Assembly: GCF_008011855.1 (NCBI RefSeq)
Contig: NZ_VOUX01000032.1
Coordinates: 1 to 64,000 of the forward strand
DNA from: Serratia bockelmannii
Lineage (GTDB): Bacteria; Pseudomonadota; Gammaproteobacteria; Enterobacterales; Enterobacteriaceae
Direction: 5' to 3'
Length of the DNA stretch: 64,000 bases
Shown: positions 1 to 8,204 of the stretch, in pieces
Numbering within the stretch: the stretch's first letter is position 1
Layout of the letters: the number at the start of each line of letters is the position of its first letter
Program-made: the position numbers and the translations under genes
Notes under the pieces: model-generated
Told to the model about the DNA's origin: nothing
The model's database searches: none
The model's input: the letters and a program-made list of their open reading frames with translations, nothing else

Positions 1-73
1 CGGTAGTTCAGTTGGTTAGAATACCTGCCTGTCACGCAGGGGGTCGCGGGTTCGAGCCCCGTCCGTTCCGCCA
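1..73 (+). tRNA. aspT: tRNA-Asp (GTC), 5' end cut by window
   Basis: The D arm, the anticodon arm with loop CTGTCAC (anticodon GTC), the T arm GGTTCGAGCCCC and the encoded CCA end at 71-73 are all visible. The sequence is near-identical to enterobacterial tRNA-Asp but lacks the first four bases of the acceptor stem, which lie before the window. In E. coli an Asp-Trp tRNA pair is the distal end of an rRNA operon directly before hdfR, so an rRNA operon probably lies just upstream; that part is inference. Confidence 0.96.
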
Positions 74-124
74 CTTATTTAATTATGCCTGCTTTATTAG
101 CAGGCATAATGTTAAGCGAGATTT

Positions 125-200
125 AGGGGCGTAGCTCAGTTGGTAGAGCACCGGTCTCCAAAACCGGGTGTCGCGAGTTCGAGTCTCTCCGCCCCTGCCA
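125..200 (+). tRNA. trpT: tRNA-Trp (CCA)
   Basis: A complete 76-nt cloverleaf. The acceptor stem AGGGGCG pairs with CGCCCCT, the anticodon loop is TCTCCAAA with anticodon CCA, the T-loop is TTCGAGT, and the 3' CCA is encoded. It lies 51 nt behind tRNA-Asp and is probably co-transcribed with it. Confidence 0.97.
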
Positions 201-207
201 TATTAAG

Positions 208-238
208 AACCCTTTGCGAAAGCAAAGGGTTTTTTTTT
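208..238 (+). terminator. Rho-independent terminator after the tRNA pair
   Basis: Ten-base stem AACCCTTTGC / GCAAAGGGTT with a GAAA tetraloop, followed by a run of T to 238. It is a textbook terminator for the tRNA (probably rRNA) transcript. Confidence 0.93.
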
Positions 239-468
239 ACCTATTATCCTTTCCCTTAGTGCATTCCCGCTTTGGAAAAGAGCGCTTTTGACGCTATATG
301 ACGAGGTTTGCCCGATCCTGGCTGCTTCATGTTCTTCCGAGCTTTACCCTGCACGCCTCCGGATTCTCTTATCGTTTTGCATTATCTTCTCTCAGAAGGC
401 GATGGGCGGCTTTTAGCATGATAGACAGTCATTACCACGATGACGGCATTTAAGGCCGCCATAATGCT

Positions 469-1296
469 TTAGGCTGCGGTATTTAAAGGTATTTTAAGTA
501 ATTGCCGAATCAAAGGCTGTTGATCGCTGTTTTGCAACCAGACGGCATACAGTGGGCGGATAATCGGCGGGATCTCAGTAGTGGCCACCAGCTGCGGATA
601 CTCCTTTTCCCACTGGCTGGGCAGGAAAGCGCATCCGCCCGTGGTTTCCAGCAACTGACGCGTCAGATGAGCGGAGGTAGTCGTGAGGACCGGCACGTTA
701 TCACCTTCCAACATGCGGCTTTCCTGTTGGTGGAAGTCGGCTCCCCATTCCAGCTTGATGTAGGGCATTGGGGCCTGTTTGTCACGATACGCGGATGAGA
801 ACAGGCGTAATGAGAAATTGCTCAGCTGTTGGCTGGCCAATTCGTCCATCTTCGGCGGTTCGGTGGTGATCAGTAAATCGAGCTGCCTTTCATGCAGTTG
901 TTTTACCAAAGAGTGCCTTAATGCCACTCTGGCCTCGAGCTGTAGCGCTTCGCGTTGTTGATAGAGCGCCTGCAACCAGGGGGTCAGGTAGGCCTCCCAC
1001 AGCGAAGCGGTAGCGCCGATCGACAACTCGGTGTGTTGCAGCGAACGCACGACCTCCTTCTTCGCCAACTGCCAGGTGTTCATCAGGCTTTCGGCATAGG
1101 GTAGAAGCCGCTCACCGGCAGGCGTCAGGCGGATATTATTGCGATGACGGGTAAATAAATTTGCGCCCAGCTGGTTTTCTAACTGACGGATGCGGAAACT
1201 GACCGCGGACTGCGTTAAGTACAAAGATTCTGCGGCTCTGCCAAAGTGACGCGTTCTACTGACCTCCAAAAAGGTTTTCAGTAATTCGGTATCCAC
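469..1296 (-). CDS. hdfR: LysR-type transcriptional regulator HdfR
   Basis: A 275-residue LysR-family protein. The N-terminal winged HTH ([32 protein letters not shown]) starts at the first residues and is followed by the substrate-binding domain. The sequence matches E. coli HdfR closely. HdfR represses the flhDC flagellar master operon in E. coli. I chose the GTG at 1296: it gives the E. coli N-terminus ([11 protein letters not shown]) and has GGAG about eight bases before it; a TTG at 1308 in the same frame would add four residues. It is divergent from maoP, the same arrangement as in E. coli, so the 119-bp gap holds both promoters. Confidence 0.93.
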   Translation of the reverse strand: MDTELLKTFLEVSRTRHFGRAAESLYLTQSAVSFRIRQLENQLGANLFTRHRNNIRLTPAGERLLPYAESLMNTWQLAKKEVVRSLQHTELSIGATASLWEAYLTPWLQALYQQREALQLEARVALRHSLVKQLHERQLDLLITTEPPKMDELASQQLSNFSLRLFSSAYRDKQAPMPYIKLEWGADFHQQESRMLEGDNVPVLTTTSAHLTRQLLETTGGCAFLPSQWEKEYPQLVATTEIPPIIRPLYAVWLQNSDQQPLIRQLLKIPLNTAA

Positions 1297-1415
1297 ACCT
1301 ATCTCCAAAAAAATTTGTCGTTAAGATTTAAATGTTTTGTTTTACACGCTGTCAAGCCTATCTAATACTCCGCGCCATAAACAGCACGGCCATAAGAGAA
1401 TTAGGAGCGTGTCAG

Positions 1416-1754
1416 ATGGCGGATAGCTTCACCACGACCAATCGTTTTTTTGATAATAAACATTACCCTCGCGGGTTCTCCCGTCACGGCGATTTCACCA
1501 TTAAAGAGGCGCAATTGCTAGAGCGTTTCGGCTACGCGTTTAACGAGCTGGACTCGGGTAAACGCCAGCCAGCGACTGAAGAAGAACAGCTGTTCGTCGC
1601 AGTGTGCCGAGGTGAGCGCGAAGCGGCTACCGAGCAGGAAAAAGTATGGGCTAAATATCTGGCGCGCACACGTCGCCCGAAGAAATTCCATACTCTGTCC
1701 GGCGGTAAACCGCAGGCTGACGCAGTGGAAGATTACAGCGACAGCGAAGACTAA
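1416..1754 (+). CDS. maoP: Macrodomain Ori organisation protein MaoP (YifE)
   Basis: A 112-residue protein matching E. coli MaoP/YifE in length and sequence (begins [20 protein letters not shown], ends in an acidic DYSDSED tail). MaoP acts with the short site maoS to organise the Ori region of the E. coli chromosome. I chose the ATG at 1416 because AGGAG lies nine bases upstream and it reproduces the E. coli start; the longer frame from 1332 is unsupported. maoS is reported close to maoP in E. coli, so the hdfR-maoP gap is the place to look for it, but I cannot recognise it by eye. Confidence 0.95.
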   Translation: MADSFTTTNRFFDNKHYPRGFSRHGDFTIKEAQLLERFGYAFNELDSGKRQPATEEEQLFVAVCRGEREAATEQEKVWAKYLARTRRPKKFHTLSGGKPQADAVEDYSDSED

Positions 1755-1759
1755 AGACG

Positions 1760-1783
1760 ATGGGGCCTGCGGGCCCCATTTTC
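1760..1783 (+). terminator. Terminator between convergent maoP and comM
   Basis: Stem ATGGGGCC / GGCCCCAT with a four-base loop and a short T run, placed right after the maoP stop and just beyond the comM stop. The symmetric stem could serve both strands, but the T run favours maoP. Confidence 0.8.
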
Positions 1784-3305
1784 ATTCCAGACTGCGATGC
1801 AGCTGTAACAACAGACGATCCATACTGCGATAGCCCAGCGCTTCGCTGAGGTGGCGCCTGTCGATCTCAGTATCTCCCGCCAAATCCGCCAGCGTGCGAG
1901 CCACTTTCAGGATGCGCTGCCAGGCGCGTACCGATAGCCCTAACGCGTTTAATGTCGCTTCCAGAAACTCGGCGTCTGCCGGCTGCAACACGCAATCCCG
2001 TTCTACTTCGCGGTTGCTCAACAGCGCATTGACTTTACCGGCGCGTTCGAGCTGGCGGGCGCGTGCCAGTTGCACTCTTTCCTGAACCAGCTCACTGCTT
2101 TCTCCCTGCGTTTGCCGCTTACTGAGCGTACCCGGCGGCAACAGCGGCACTTCGATAGACAGATCGAAACGGTCGAGAAAAGGCCCTGACAGCCGGGCCA
2201 GATAGCGCAACACCTGCTGCGGCGAGGCGCGGTTGTGCAACCCATGATAATGCCCTGTCGGGCTGGGGTTCATTGCCGCGATCAACTGTACTCTGGCAGG
2301 GAAACAGACCTTGGCGTTGGCGCGTGAAATCACGATCTCGCCGGATTCCAACGGCTCGCGCAGCGCATCCAGGACCTTACGCTCGAATTCCGGTAGCTCA
2401 TCCAGAAACAGCACGCCGTTATGCGCCATCGAGATCTCGCCCGGACGCGGCAGTGAGCCGCCGCCGACCAATGCCGCCATCGATGCGCTGTGATGCGGCG
2501 CGCGAAACGGCCTCTGGCGCCATGGCAGAGCGCTCAGAACAGGGTGTTGCAAGCTGGCGATCGCCAGGCTTTCCAGCGCCTCAGGCTCCGTCAGCGGCGG
2601 CAGTAAGCCCGTCAGTCGGCTGGCCAGCATGGTTTTGCCTGTGCCCGGCGGCCCAATCAGCAGCAGGTTATGCCCGCCGGCGGCGGCGATCTCCAGCGCC
2701 CGCTTGGCCTGCTCCTGGCCGATGATGTCGCGCAGATCGGCGTTTTCGTACGCATTGCCGGCTGCGGGAGGTGTGACGGCCACCGGCAGTTCGCCCTGGC
2801 CGAGTAAAAAAGCACAGACCTCCAACAGGTGTTGGGCGGTATGGGATTGTGACTGTGCGATCAGTCCGACCTCGGCGGCGTTGTCCGTCGACAGGATCAA
2901 TTGTCGCCCGGCGTCAGCCGCCGCCAGTGCCGCCGGGATGGCGCCTCTGACCGCACGCAGTGCGCCGGACAGCGCGAGCTCGCCAAGAAACTCGTAGCGT
3001 GCCAACGGTGCGAGGGGCAGTTGCTCGGAGGCGGCGAGGATCGCCAGCGCTATCGGCAGATCGTAACGCCCGCCTTCTTTCGGCAGATCGGCCGGTGCCA
3101 AATTGACGGTGATGCGCCGGGCGGGAAAGGTGAAACCGTTGTTGATCAGGGCGCTGCGCACCCGATCGCGCGCCTCTTTTACCGTGGTTTCCGGCAGACC
3201 GACCAGCGTCAGGCCGGGCAGGCCATTGCTGATATGCACCTCCACCGTCACGGAAGGGGCCTGAACGCCGATGATGGCGCGGCTATAGATTACCGCCAGT
3301 GACAT
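1782..3305 (-). CDS. comM: ComM/YifB family AAA+ ATPase (Mg-chelatase-like)
   Basis: 507 residues, the normal family length. The N-terminal part (1-170) is the Lon-protease-like ChlI domain (SNGLPGLTLVGLP). A Walker A motif GPPGTGKTM sits near residue 218, Walker B is in VLFLDELPEF, and the C-terminal Mg-chelatase domain follows. ComM is a hexameric branch-migration helicase that helps integrate DNA during natural transformation in Vibrio and Haemophilus; its role in non-competent enterobacteria is unclear. AGGAG lies before the ATG. It is convergent with maoP, as in E. coli. Confidence 0.95.
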   Translation of the reverse strand: MSLAVIYSRAIIGVQAPSVTVEVHISNGLPGLTLVGLPETTVKEARDRVRSALINNGFTFPARRITVNLAPADLPKEGGRYDLPIALAILAASEQLPLAPLARYEFLGELALSGALRAVRGAIPAALAAADAGRQLILSTDNAAEVGLIAQSQSHTAQHLLEVCAFLLGQGELPVAVTPPAAGNAYENADLRDIIGQEQAKRALEIAAAGGHNLLLIGPPGTGKTMLASRLTGLLPPLTEPEALESLAIASLQHPVLSALPWRQRPFRAPHHSASMAALVGGGSLPRPGEISMAHNGVLFLDELPEFERKVLDALREPLESGEIVISRANAKVCFPARVQLIAAMNPSPTGHYHGLHNRASPQQVLRYLARLSGPFLDRFDLSIEVPLLPPGTLSKRQTQGESSELVQERVQLARARQLERAGKVNALLSNREVERDCVLQPADAEFLEATLNALGLSVRAWQRILKVARTLADLAGDTEIDRRHLSEALGYRSMDRLLLQLHRSLE

Positions 3306-3646
3306 ATCGCTCTCCTTGCTAAGGGCGGCATGATGCGCGATTTATCCAGGTACCGCGCGGCGTTCTTGGCATTTTTTCCATGAAACTCGCAGCATAATCA
3401 CTGATTTTCATCGAATTGAACGAGATTGTGCGAACCACCTCGCAACCTGCTGCAATACCCATTAACAATTCGCTGAAGGCTGCAACACATTAGCGGCCCA
3501 TACGCATTGCAACCATAGGGTTAACGGGTGTATTTAACAATTGATTAAAATAAAAATCACTTCTTTAACACACTCCGACCGCCGCCGCAGTCTGCCCGGC
3601 AGCCGCTAAACCTCCTGACTTCGTACTCTACGGTAGGGATAACACT
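3306..3646. other. Intergenic region, comM to MFS gene
   Basis: 341 bp separating the divergent comM and the MFS transporter. The part nearest the transporter is AT-rich (3520-3570, with ATTTAACAATTGATTAAAAT) and probably holds its promoter. No operator or small gene could be recognised. Confidence 0.4.
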
Positions 3647-4879
3647 ATGTTTGGTTGGACCCCGCTGCAACGCAACGCGGCAATTGCCAGTTTTTCAAGC
3701 TGGACGCTCGACGCTTTCGATTTTTTCGTGCTGGTATTTTTACTCAGCGACATCGCGCAATCTTTTCACGTCGGTCTGGAACAGGTCACGTTGGCTATTC
3801 TGCTCACGCTGGCGGTGCGCCCGATCGGCGCGCTGATCTTCGGGCGTGCGGCGGAAAAATATGGCCGCAAACCGATCTTGATGCTGAATATCGTCTTCTT
3901 CTCGGTGTTTGAGCTGCTCTCCGCCGCCGCGCCCTCGTTGACGGTCTTCTTGCTGTTACGAGTGTTGTACGGCGTTGCGATGGGCGGTATCTGGGGTGTG
4001 GCGTCGTCATTGGCGATGGAAACCATACCGGACCGCTCGCGCGGCCTGATGTCGGGCATTTTCCAGGCCGGCTATCCGTTCGGTTATCTGCTGGCGGCGG
4101 TGGTGTACGGCCTGCTGTTCGAAACGGTCGGCTGGCGCGGCATGTTCGTCATCGGCGCGGCGCCGATCCTGCTGCTGCCGTTTATTTATTATTGCGTGCA
4201 GGAGTCGCCGGTGTGGCTGGCGGCACGTGAGCGCAAAGAAAGTACGGCTTTATTGCCGGTGTTGAAGAGCCACTGGAAGCTATGCTGCTATCTGGTGCTG
4301 CTGATGGCGGCGTTCAATTTCTTCTCTCACGGCACGCAGGATCTGTATCCGGTGTTTCTGAAAGTTCAGCACGGTTTCGACCCTAAAACCGTCAGTATCA
4401 TCGCCATTAGCTACAATATTGCGTCAATTATCGGTGGCGTTTTCTTCGGTTCATTATCGGAAAAAATCGGTCGTAAAAAAGCGATCATTATCGCCGCGTT
4501 GCTGGCCTTACCGGTGATCCCATTGTGGGCATTTTCCAGCGGTTCGCTAATGTTGGGGATCGGCGCTTTCCTGATGCAGTTCATGGTGCAGGGTGCCTGG
4601 GGCGTGATACCGACCTACCTGACCGAACTGGTGCCGGCCAACACCCGTGCGGTGCTGCCGGGGTTCGTGTACCAGCTGGGCAATCTGATCGCCTCGGTCA
4701 ATGCTACGCTGCAAGCCACCATCGCCGAGCATCATGGGCATAATTACGGCCTGGCGATGGCGATCGTCGCCGGTACGGTGGCGGTGGCGATCGCCCTGTT
4801 GGTGTTCTTCGGCAAGGATACGCGCGGCAAGGCGATCACCGACGCGGTGAAAAATCCGGACATGCGTGCCAACGTGTGA
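3647..4879 (+). CDS. MFS transporter, carboxylate:H+ symporter-like
   Basis: A 410-residue membrane protein with about 12 hydrophobic segments and the MFS loop signature GRAAEKYGRKP between helices 2 and 3. The opening WTLDAFDFFVLVFLL and the RGLMSGIFQAGYPFGYL segment resemble the sialic acid/lactate (NanT- and JEN-like) symporter branch, so a monocarboxylate or sugar acid is a likely substrate; the exact one cannot be read. The ATG at 3647 is preceded by GGTAGGGATAAC. In E. coli comM and ilvL are neighbours, so this gene is an insertion relative to that map. It is probably transcribed alone. Confidence 0.8.
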   Translation: MFGWTPLQRNAAIASFSSWTLDAFDFFVLVFLLSDIAQSFHVGLEQVTLAILLTLAVRPIGALIFGRAAEKYGRKPILMLNIVFFSVFELLSAAAPSLTVFLLLRVLYGVAMGGIWGVASSLAMETIPDRSRGLMSGIFQAGYPFGYLLAAVVYGLLFETVGWRGMFVIGAAPILLLPFIYYCVQESPVWLAARERKESTALLPVLKSHWKLCCYLVLLMAAFNFFSHGTQDLYPVFLKVQHGFDPKTVSIIAISYNIASIIGGVFFGSLSEKIGRKKAIIIAALLALPVIPLWAFSSGSLMLGIGAFLMQFMVQGAWGVIPTYLTELVPANTRAVLPGFVYQLGNLIASVNATLQATIAEHHGHNYGLAMAIVAGTVAVAIALLVFFGKDTRGKAITDAVKNPDMRANV

Positions 4880-4940
4880 AACAGGGGCGATTCGCGTGAG
4901 GTATGACCAGATTGCGCCGAATAATAACGCAAAAAAAGTG

Positions 4941-4969
4941 TTGTCATGTCGCGCGCGGCTGTGGTACCT
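4941..4969 (+). promoter_or_regulatory. Probable ilv operon promoter
   Basis: TTGTCA at 4941-4946 as -35 and GTACCT at 4964-4969 as -10, 17 bp apart. This aligns with the E. coli ilvGMEDA main promoter (TTGTAC, 17 bp, GTAACT). An A-rich tract (AATAATAACGCAAAAAAAG) precedes it, which would suit an upstream element or IHF-type bending as in E. coli. Confidence 0.6.
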
Positions 4970-5012
4970 CTGTAAGCATTAGTTCTGAATGAGCACAGTG
5001 AACAAACCCATT

Positions 5013-5111
5013 ATGAAAGCCTTTGCCCAAGTGATTAGCCTAGTCGTGATTAGCGTGGTGGTGATTATTATCCCACCGTGCGGGGCTGCACTTGGACGAA
5101 GAAAGGCTTAG
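5013..5111 (+). CDS. ilvL: ilv operon leader peptide IlvL
   Basis: A 32-residue peptide whose central run QVISLVVISVVVIIIPPCGAA matches the E. coli leader in its control region and length. It is packed with Val and Ile codons and has one Leu codon (CTA) inside the control stretch. Ribosome stalling here when charged Ile, Val or Leu tRNA is scarce prevents formation of the terminator at 5135-5166. I prefer the ATG at 5013 because it gives the E. coli length; an in-frame ATG at 4989 would give 40 residues. Neither has a good ribosome binding site. A published study of the S. marcescens operon reported leucine control through a single Leu codon, which agrees. Confidence 0.9.
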   Translation: MKAFAQVISLVVISVVVIIIPPCGAALGRRKA

Positions 5112-5134
5112 CAAACAAGCCGGAATCGCAAGAG

Positions 5135-5166
5135 AACCCCCGCACCGTCAGGTCCGGGGGTTTTTT
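5135..5166 (+). terminator. ilv attenuator terminator
   Basis: GC-rich stem AACCCCCG / CGGGGGTT enclosing an inner ACC/GGT pairing, followed by six T residues. It lies 24 bases after the leader stop, the standard attenuator position. It forms unless the ribosome stalls on the leader Val/Ile/Leu codons. Confidence 0.92.
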
Positions 5167-5199
5167 ATTGGCAAGAGAAAAGTGGAGCAAGGGCAGAAC

Positions 5200-5250
5200 A
5201 TGAAAAACAGAACAAAATCCTGCAGTTGTCGAAGTAAGGCGGGGAAATAA
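5200..5250 (+). CDS. ilvX: IlvX, 16-residue peptide upstream of ilvG
   Basis: The frame encodes [16 protein letters not shown] and stops two bases before the ilvG start. E. coli IlvX has the same length, the same position and a similar sequence (MNNSTKFCFSRFRTGN), so this is its counterpart. A purine-rich GGAG lies about 13 bases upstream. Its function is not established; translation through it may couple to ilvG. Confidence 0.8.
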   Translation: MKNRTKSCSCRSKAGK

Positions 5251-5252
5251 CC

Positions 5253-6899
5253 ATGAATGGCGCTCAGTGGGTAGTTCAAGCGTTGCGTACGCAGGGGGTG
5301 GATACCGTATTCGGCTATCCGGGCGGGGCAATCATGCCGGTGTATGATGCGCTGTACGACGGCGGCGTGGAACACCTGCTGTGCCGCCATGAACAGGGCG
5401 CCGCCATGGCCGCCATCGGCTACGCCCGCGCCACCGGCAAAGTCGGTGTCTGTATCGCCACTTCCGGCCCCGGCGCCACCAACCTGATCACCGGCCTGGC
5501 TGATGCGCTGCTCGATTCCGTTCCCGTTGTCGCCATCACTGGTCAGGTGGGGTCCGCGCTGATCGGCACCGATGCCTTTCAGGAGATCGATGTTCTCGGC
5601 CTGTCTCTGGCCTGCACCAAGCACAGCTTCCTGGTGGAATCGCTGGACGCCTTGCCGGGCATCATGGCGGAAGCGTTCGCCATCGCCGCCGGCGGCCGTC
5701 CCGGCCCGGTGCTGATCGATATCCCGAAAGACATCCAGCTGGCGCAGGGCGACCTGCATCCGCACCTGATGCCGGTCGATGAAGCGCCGGCGTTCCCGGC
5801 GGCGGCGTTGGCAGAGGCGGCCGAGCTGCTGGCGCAGGCGCACAAACCGATGCTGTACGTCGGCGGCGGCGTGGGCATGGCCCAGGCGGTGCCGGCGCTG
5901 CGCGAGTTCATCGCCGTGACCCGCATGCCGAACGTCGCCACCCTGAAGGGGCTGGGCGCGCCGGATGCGCAAGATCCGCTGTACCTCGGTATGCTGGGCA
6001 TGCACGGCACCAAGGCTGCCAACCTGGCGGTGCAGGAGTGCGATCTGTTGATCGCCGTCGGCGCGCGTTTCGATGACCGCGTGACCGGCAAGCTGAACGC
6101 CTTCGCGCCGCACGCCAAAGTGATCCACATGGATATCGACCCGGCGGAGATGAGCAAGCTGCGCCAGGCGCATGTCGCCCTGCAAGGCGATTTGAAAACG
6201 TTGCTGCCGGCGTTGCAGCGCCCGCTGAACATCGCCGCCTGGCAGCAGCAGGTGATAGCGCTGAAAGCCGAGCACGCCTGCCGCTACGATCACCCCGGCC
6301 AGCCGATCTACGCGCCGCTGTTCTTGCGCCAGCTGTCCGCCCGCAAGCCGGCCAACAGCGTGGTGACCACCGACGTCGGCCAGCACCAGATGTGGAGCGC
6401 GCAGCACATGACGTTCGAGCGCCCGGAGAATTTCATCACCTCCAGCGGCCTCGGCACCATGGGGTTCGGCGTGCCGGCGGCGGTCGGGGCCCAGATCGCG
6501 CGTCCGCAAGATACGGTGATCTGCGTCTCGGGCGATGGCTCCTTCATGATGAACGTGCAAGAACTGGGCACCATTAAGCGCAAACAGCTACCGCTGAAGA
6601 TCGTGCTGCTGGACAACCAGCGTCTCGGGATGGTGCGCCAATGGCAGCAGCTGTTCTTCGACGGCCGCTACAGCGAAACCAACCTGTCCGATAACCCCGA
6701 CTTCCTGATGCTGGCCGCCGCCTTCGGCATTCCCGGCCAGCGCATCAGCCGCAAGGATCAGGTGGAGGGCGCGCTCGAGGCGCTGTTCAACACCGAGGGC
6801 CCTTATCTGCTGCAGGTCTCTATCGACGAACTCGAAAACGTCTGGCCGCTGGTGCCGCCGGGCGCCGGTAACGAAACCATGTTGGAGGAAATATCATGA
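5253..6899 (+). CDS. ilvG: Acetolactate synthase II large subunit
   Basis: 548 residues, full length. AHAS II condenses pyruvate with pyruvate or 2-ketobutyrate, the first common step to valine/leucine and isoleucine. The ThDP-activating glutamate is E47 ([11 protein letters not shown]), and the ThDP/Mg motif is [12 protein letters not shown]...LDNQ near residues 428-455. The frame is unbroken, unlike E. coli K-12 where ilvG carries a frameshift, so the valine-resistant AHAS II should be active. The stop overlaps the ilvM start, indicating translational coupling of the two subunits. Confidence 0.98.
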   Translation: MNGAQWVVQALRTQGVDTVFGYPGGAIMPVYDALYDGGVEHLLCRHEQGAAMAAIGYARATGKVGVCIATSGPGATNLITGLADALLDSVPVVAITGQVGSALIGTDAFQEIDVLGLSLACTKHSFLVESLDALPGIMAEAFAIAAGGRPGPVLIDIPKDIQLAQGDLHPHLMPVDEAPAFPAAALAEAAELLAQAHKPMLYVGGGVGMAQAVPALREFIAVTRMPNVATLKGLGAPDAQDPLYLGMLGMHGTKAANLAVQECDLLIAVGARFDDRVTGKLNAFAPHAKVIHMDIDPAEMSKLRQAHVALQGDLKTLLPALQRPLNIAAWQQQVIALKAEHACRYDHPGQPIYAPLFLRQLSARKPANSVVTTDVGQHQMWSAQHMTFERPENFITSSGLGTMGFGVPAAVGAQIARPQDTVICVSGDGSFMMNVQELGTIKRKQLPLKIVLLDNQRLGMVRQWQQLFFDGRYSETNLSDNPDFLMLAAAFGIPGQRISRKDQVEGALEALFNTEGPYLLQVSIDELENVWPLVPPGAGNETMLEEIS

Positions 6900-7153
6900 T
6901 GCAGCATCAACTCTCGATCCAGGCGCGTTTTCGCCCCGAAATGTTAGAGCGCGTATTGCGGGTCGTGCGTCATCGCGGCTTTCAGGTTTGTGCTATGAAT
7001 ATGGTTTCCCCGGCCAACGCCGACAGCATCAATATCGAATTGACCGTTGCCAGCCCGCGCCCGGTCGCCCTGTTGTCATCTCAATTAAGCAAACTGATGG
7101 ACGTCTCCTGCGTCGAGATCCAGCAGCCAACATCACAACAAATACGCGCCTGA
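6896..7153 (+). CDS. ilvM: Acetolactate synthase II small subunit
   Basis: 85 residues forming one ACT domain. The start [29 protein letters not shown] and the end TSQQIRA match E. coli IlvM. This regulatory subunit stabilises and activates IlvG. Its ATG overlaps the ilvG stop by four bases (ATGA), with GGAGGAA upstream inside ilvG. A second ATG directly follows, and either could be used. Confidence 0.97.
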   Translation: MMQHQLSIQARFRPEMLERVLRVVRHRGFQVCAMNMVSPANADSINIELTVASPRPVALLSSQLSKLMDVSCVEIQQPTSQQIRA

Positions 7154-7176
7154 GGCGCCGAGAAGGATAAATAACA

Positions 7177-8103
7177 ATGACTAAGAAAGCCGATTACATT
7201 TGGTTCAATGGTGAGATGGTGCCTTGGGCCGAGGCCAAAGTGCACGTGATGTCGCACGCGTTGCATTACGGCACGTCGGTGTTTGAAGGCGTACGCTGCT
7301 ATGACTCGCACTTGGGGCCAGTGGTATTCCGTCATCGCGAGCATATGCAGCGCCTGCACGATTCGGCGAAAATCTACCGCATGCCGGTGTCGCAAAGCGT
7401 CGACGAGCTGATGGAAGCCTGCCGCGCTACGCTGCGCAAGAACAACCTGGTCAGCGCGTACATTCGCCCGCTGGTGTTCGTCGGCGATGTCGGCATGGGC
7501 GTCAACCCGCCGGCCGGTTACAAAACGGACGTGATTATCGCGGCGTTTCCTTGGGGCGCTTACCTGGGTGAAGAAGCGCTGGATCAAGGCATCGATGCGA
7601 TGGTCTCCTCCTGGCACCGCGTCGCACCAAACACGATCCCCACTGCGGCCAAGGCCGGCGGCAACTATCTTTCCTCCCTGCTGGTGGGCAGCGAAGCGCG
7701 CCGCCACGGCTATCAGGAAGGCATTGCGCTCGACGTGCACGGTTACATTTCCGAAGGGGCGGGCGAGAACCTGTTTGAAGTGAAAGACGGCGTGCTCTAT
7801 ACCCCGCCGTTCACCTCGTCGGCGCTGCCGGGCATCACCCGCGACGCGATCATCAAGCTGGCGAAAGACATGGGCTTCGAGGTGCGCGAGCAGGTGCTGT
7901 CGCGCGAATCGCTGTACCTGGCCGACGAAGTGTTCATGTCTGGCACCGCGGCGGAAATCACGCCGGTGCGCAGCGTGGACGGCATTCAGGTCGGCATCGG
8001 CAAATGCGGCCCGGTGACCAAACAGATCCAACAGGCGTTCTTCGGCCTGTTCAGCGGCAAGACAGAAGACAAATACGGCTGGCTGGATCCGGTAAATCCG
8101 TAA
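7177..8103 (+). CDS. ilvE: Branched-chain amino acid aminotransferase
   Basis: 308 residues of fold-type IV PLP aminotransferase, carrying out the last step of Val, Leu and Ile synthesis with glutamate as donor. The PLP-binding lysine is K159 in TAAKAGGNYLSSLL. The early YGTSVFEGVRCY segment and the PLP-phosphate region SGTAAEITPV are typical. It starts 23 bp after ilvM with GAAGGA upstream, so it is in the same operon. Confidence 0.98.
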   Translation: MTKKADYIWFNGEMVPWAEAKVHVMSHALHYGTSVFEGVRCYDSHLGPVVFRHREHMQRLHDSAKIYRMPVSQSVDELMEACRATLRKNNLVSAYIRPLVFVGDVGMGVNPPAGYKTDVIIAAFPWGAYLGEEALDQGIDAMVSSWHRVAPNTIPTAAKAGGNYLSSLLVGSEARRHGYQEGIALDVHGYISEGAGENLFEVKDGVLYTPPFTSSALPGITRDAIIKLAKDMGFEVREQVLSRESLYLADEVFMSGTAAEITPVRSVDGIQVGIGKCGPVTKQIQQAFFGLFSGKTEDKYGWLDPVNP

Positions 8104-8154
8104 CAAAAAGGTTCGCCTCAACGCGGACGACAAGACAGACAAGATAAGAATATC

Positions 8155-8176
8155 CAGGCGGTTCGTTCGCCGCCTG
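8155..8176 (+). other. Intercistronic hairpin between ilvE and ilvD
   Basis: Perfect seven-base stem CAGGCGG / CCGCCTG with an eight-base loop in the 101-bp ilvE-ilvD gap. There is no T run, so it is more likely an mRNA stability or processing element than a terminator. Confidence 0.45.
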
Positions 8177-8204
8177 CCATAAATACATTTGGAGTGAAAA
8201 GAGC

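Noticed and set aside
5148-6560. Long open frame antisense to ilvG; similar long frames lie opposite ilvD, ilvA, prlC and the proteases
   Set aside because: These arise from GC-rich codon use on the coding strand. Their translations are rich in His, Arg, Gln and Ala, show no families and have no ribosome sites, while the sense frames are clear orthologues.
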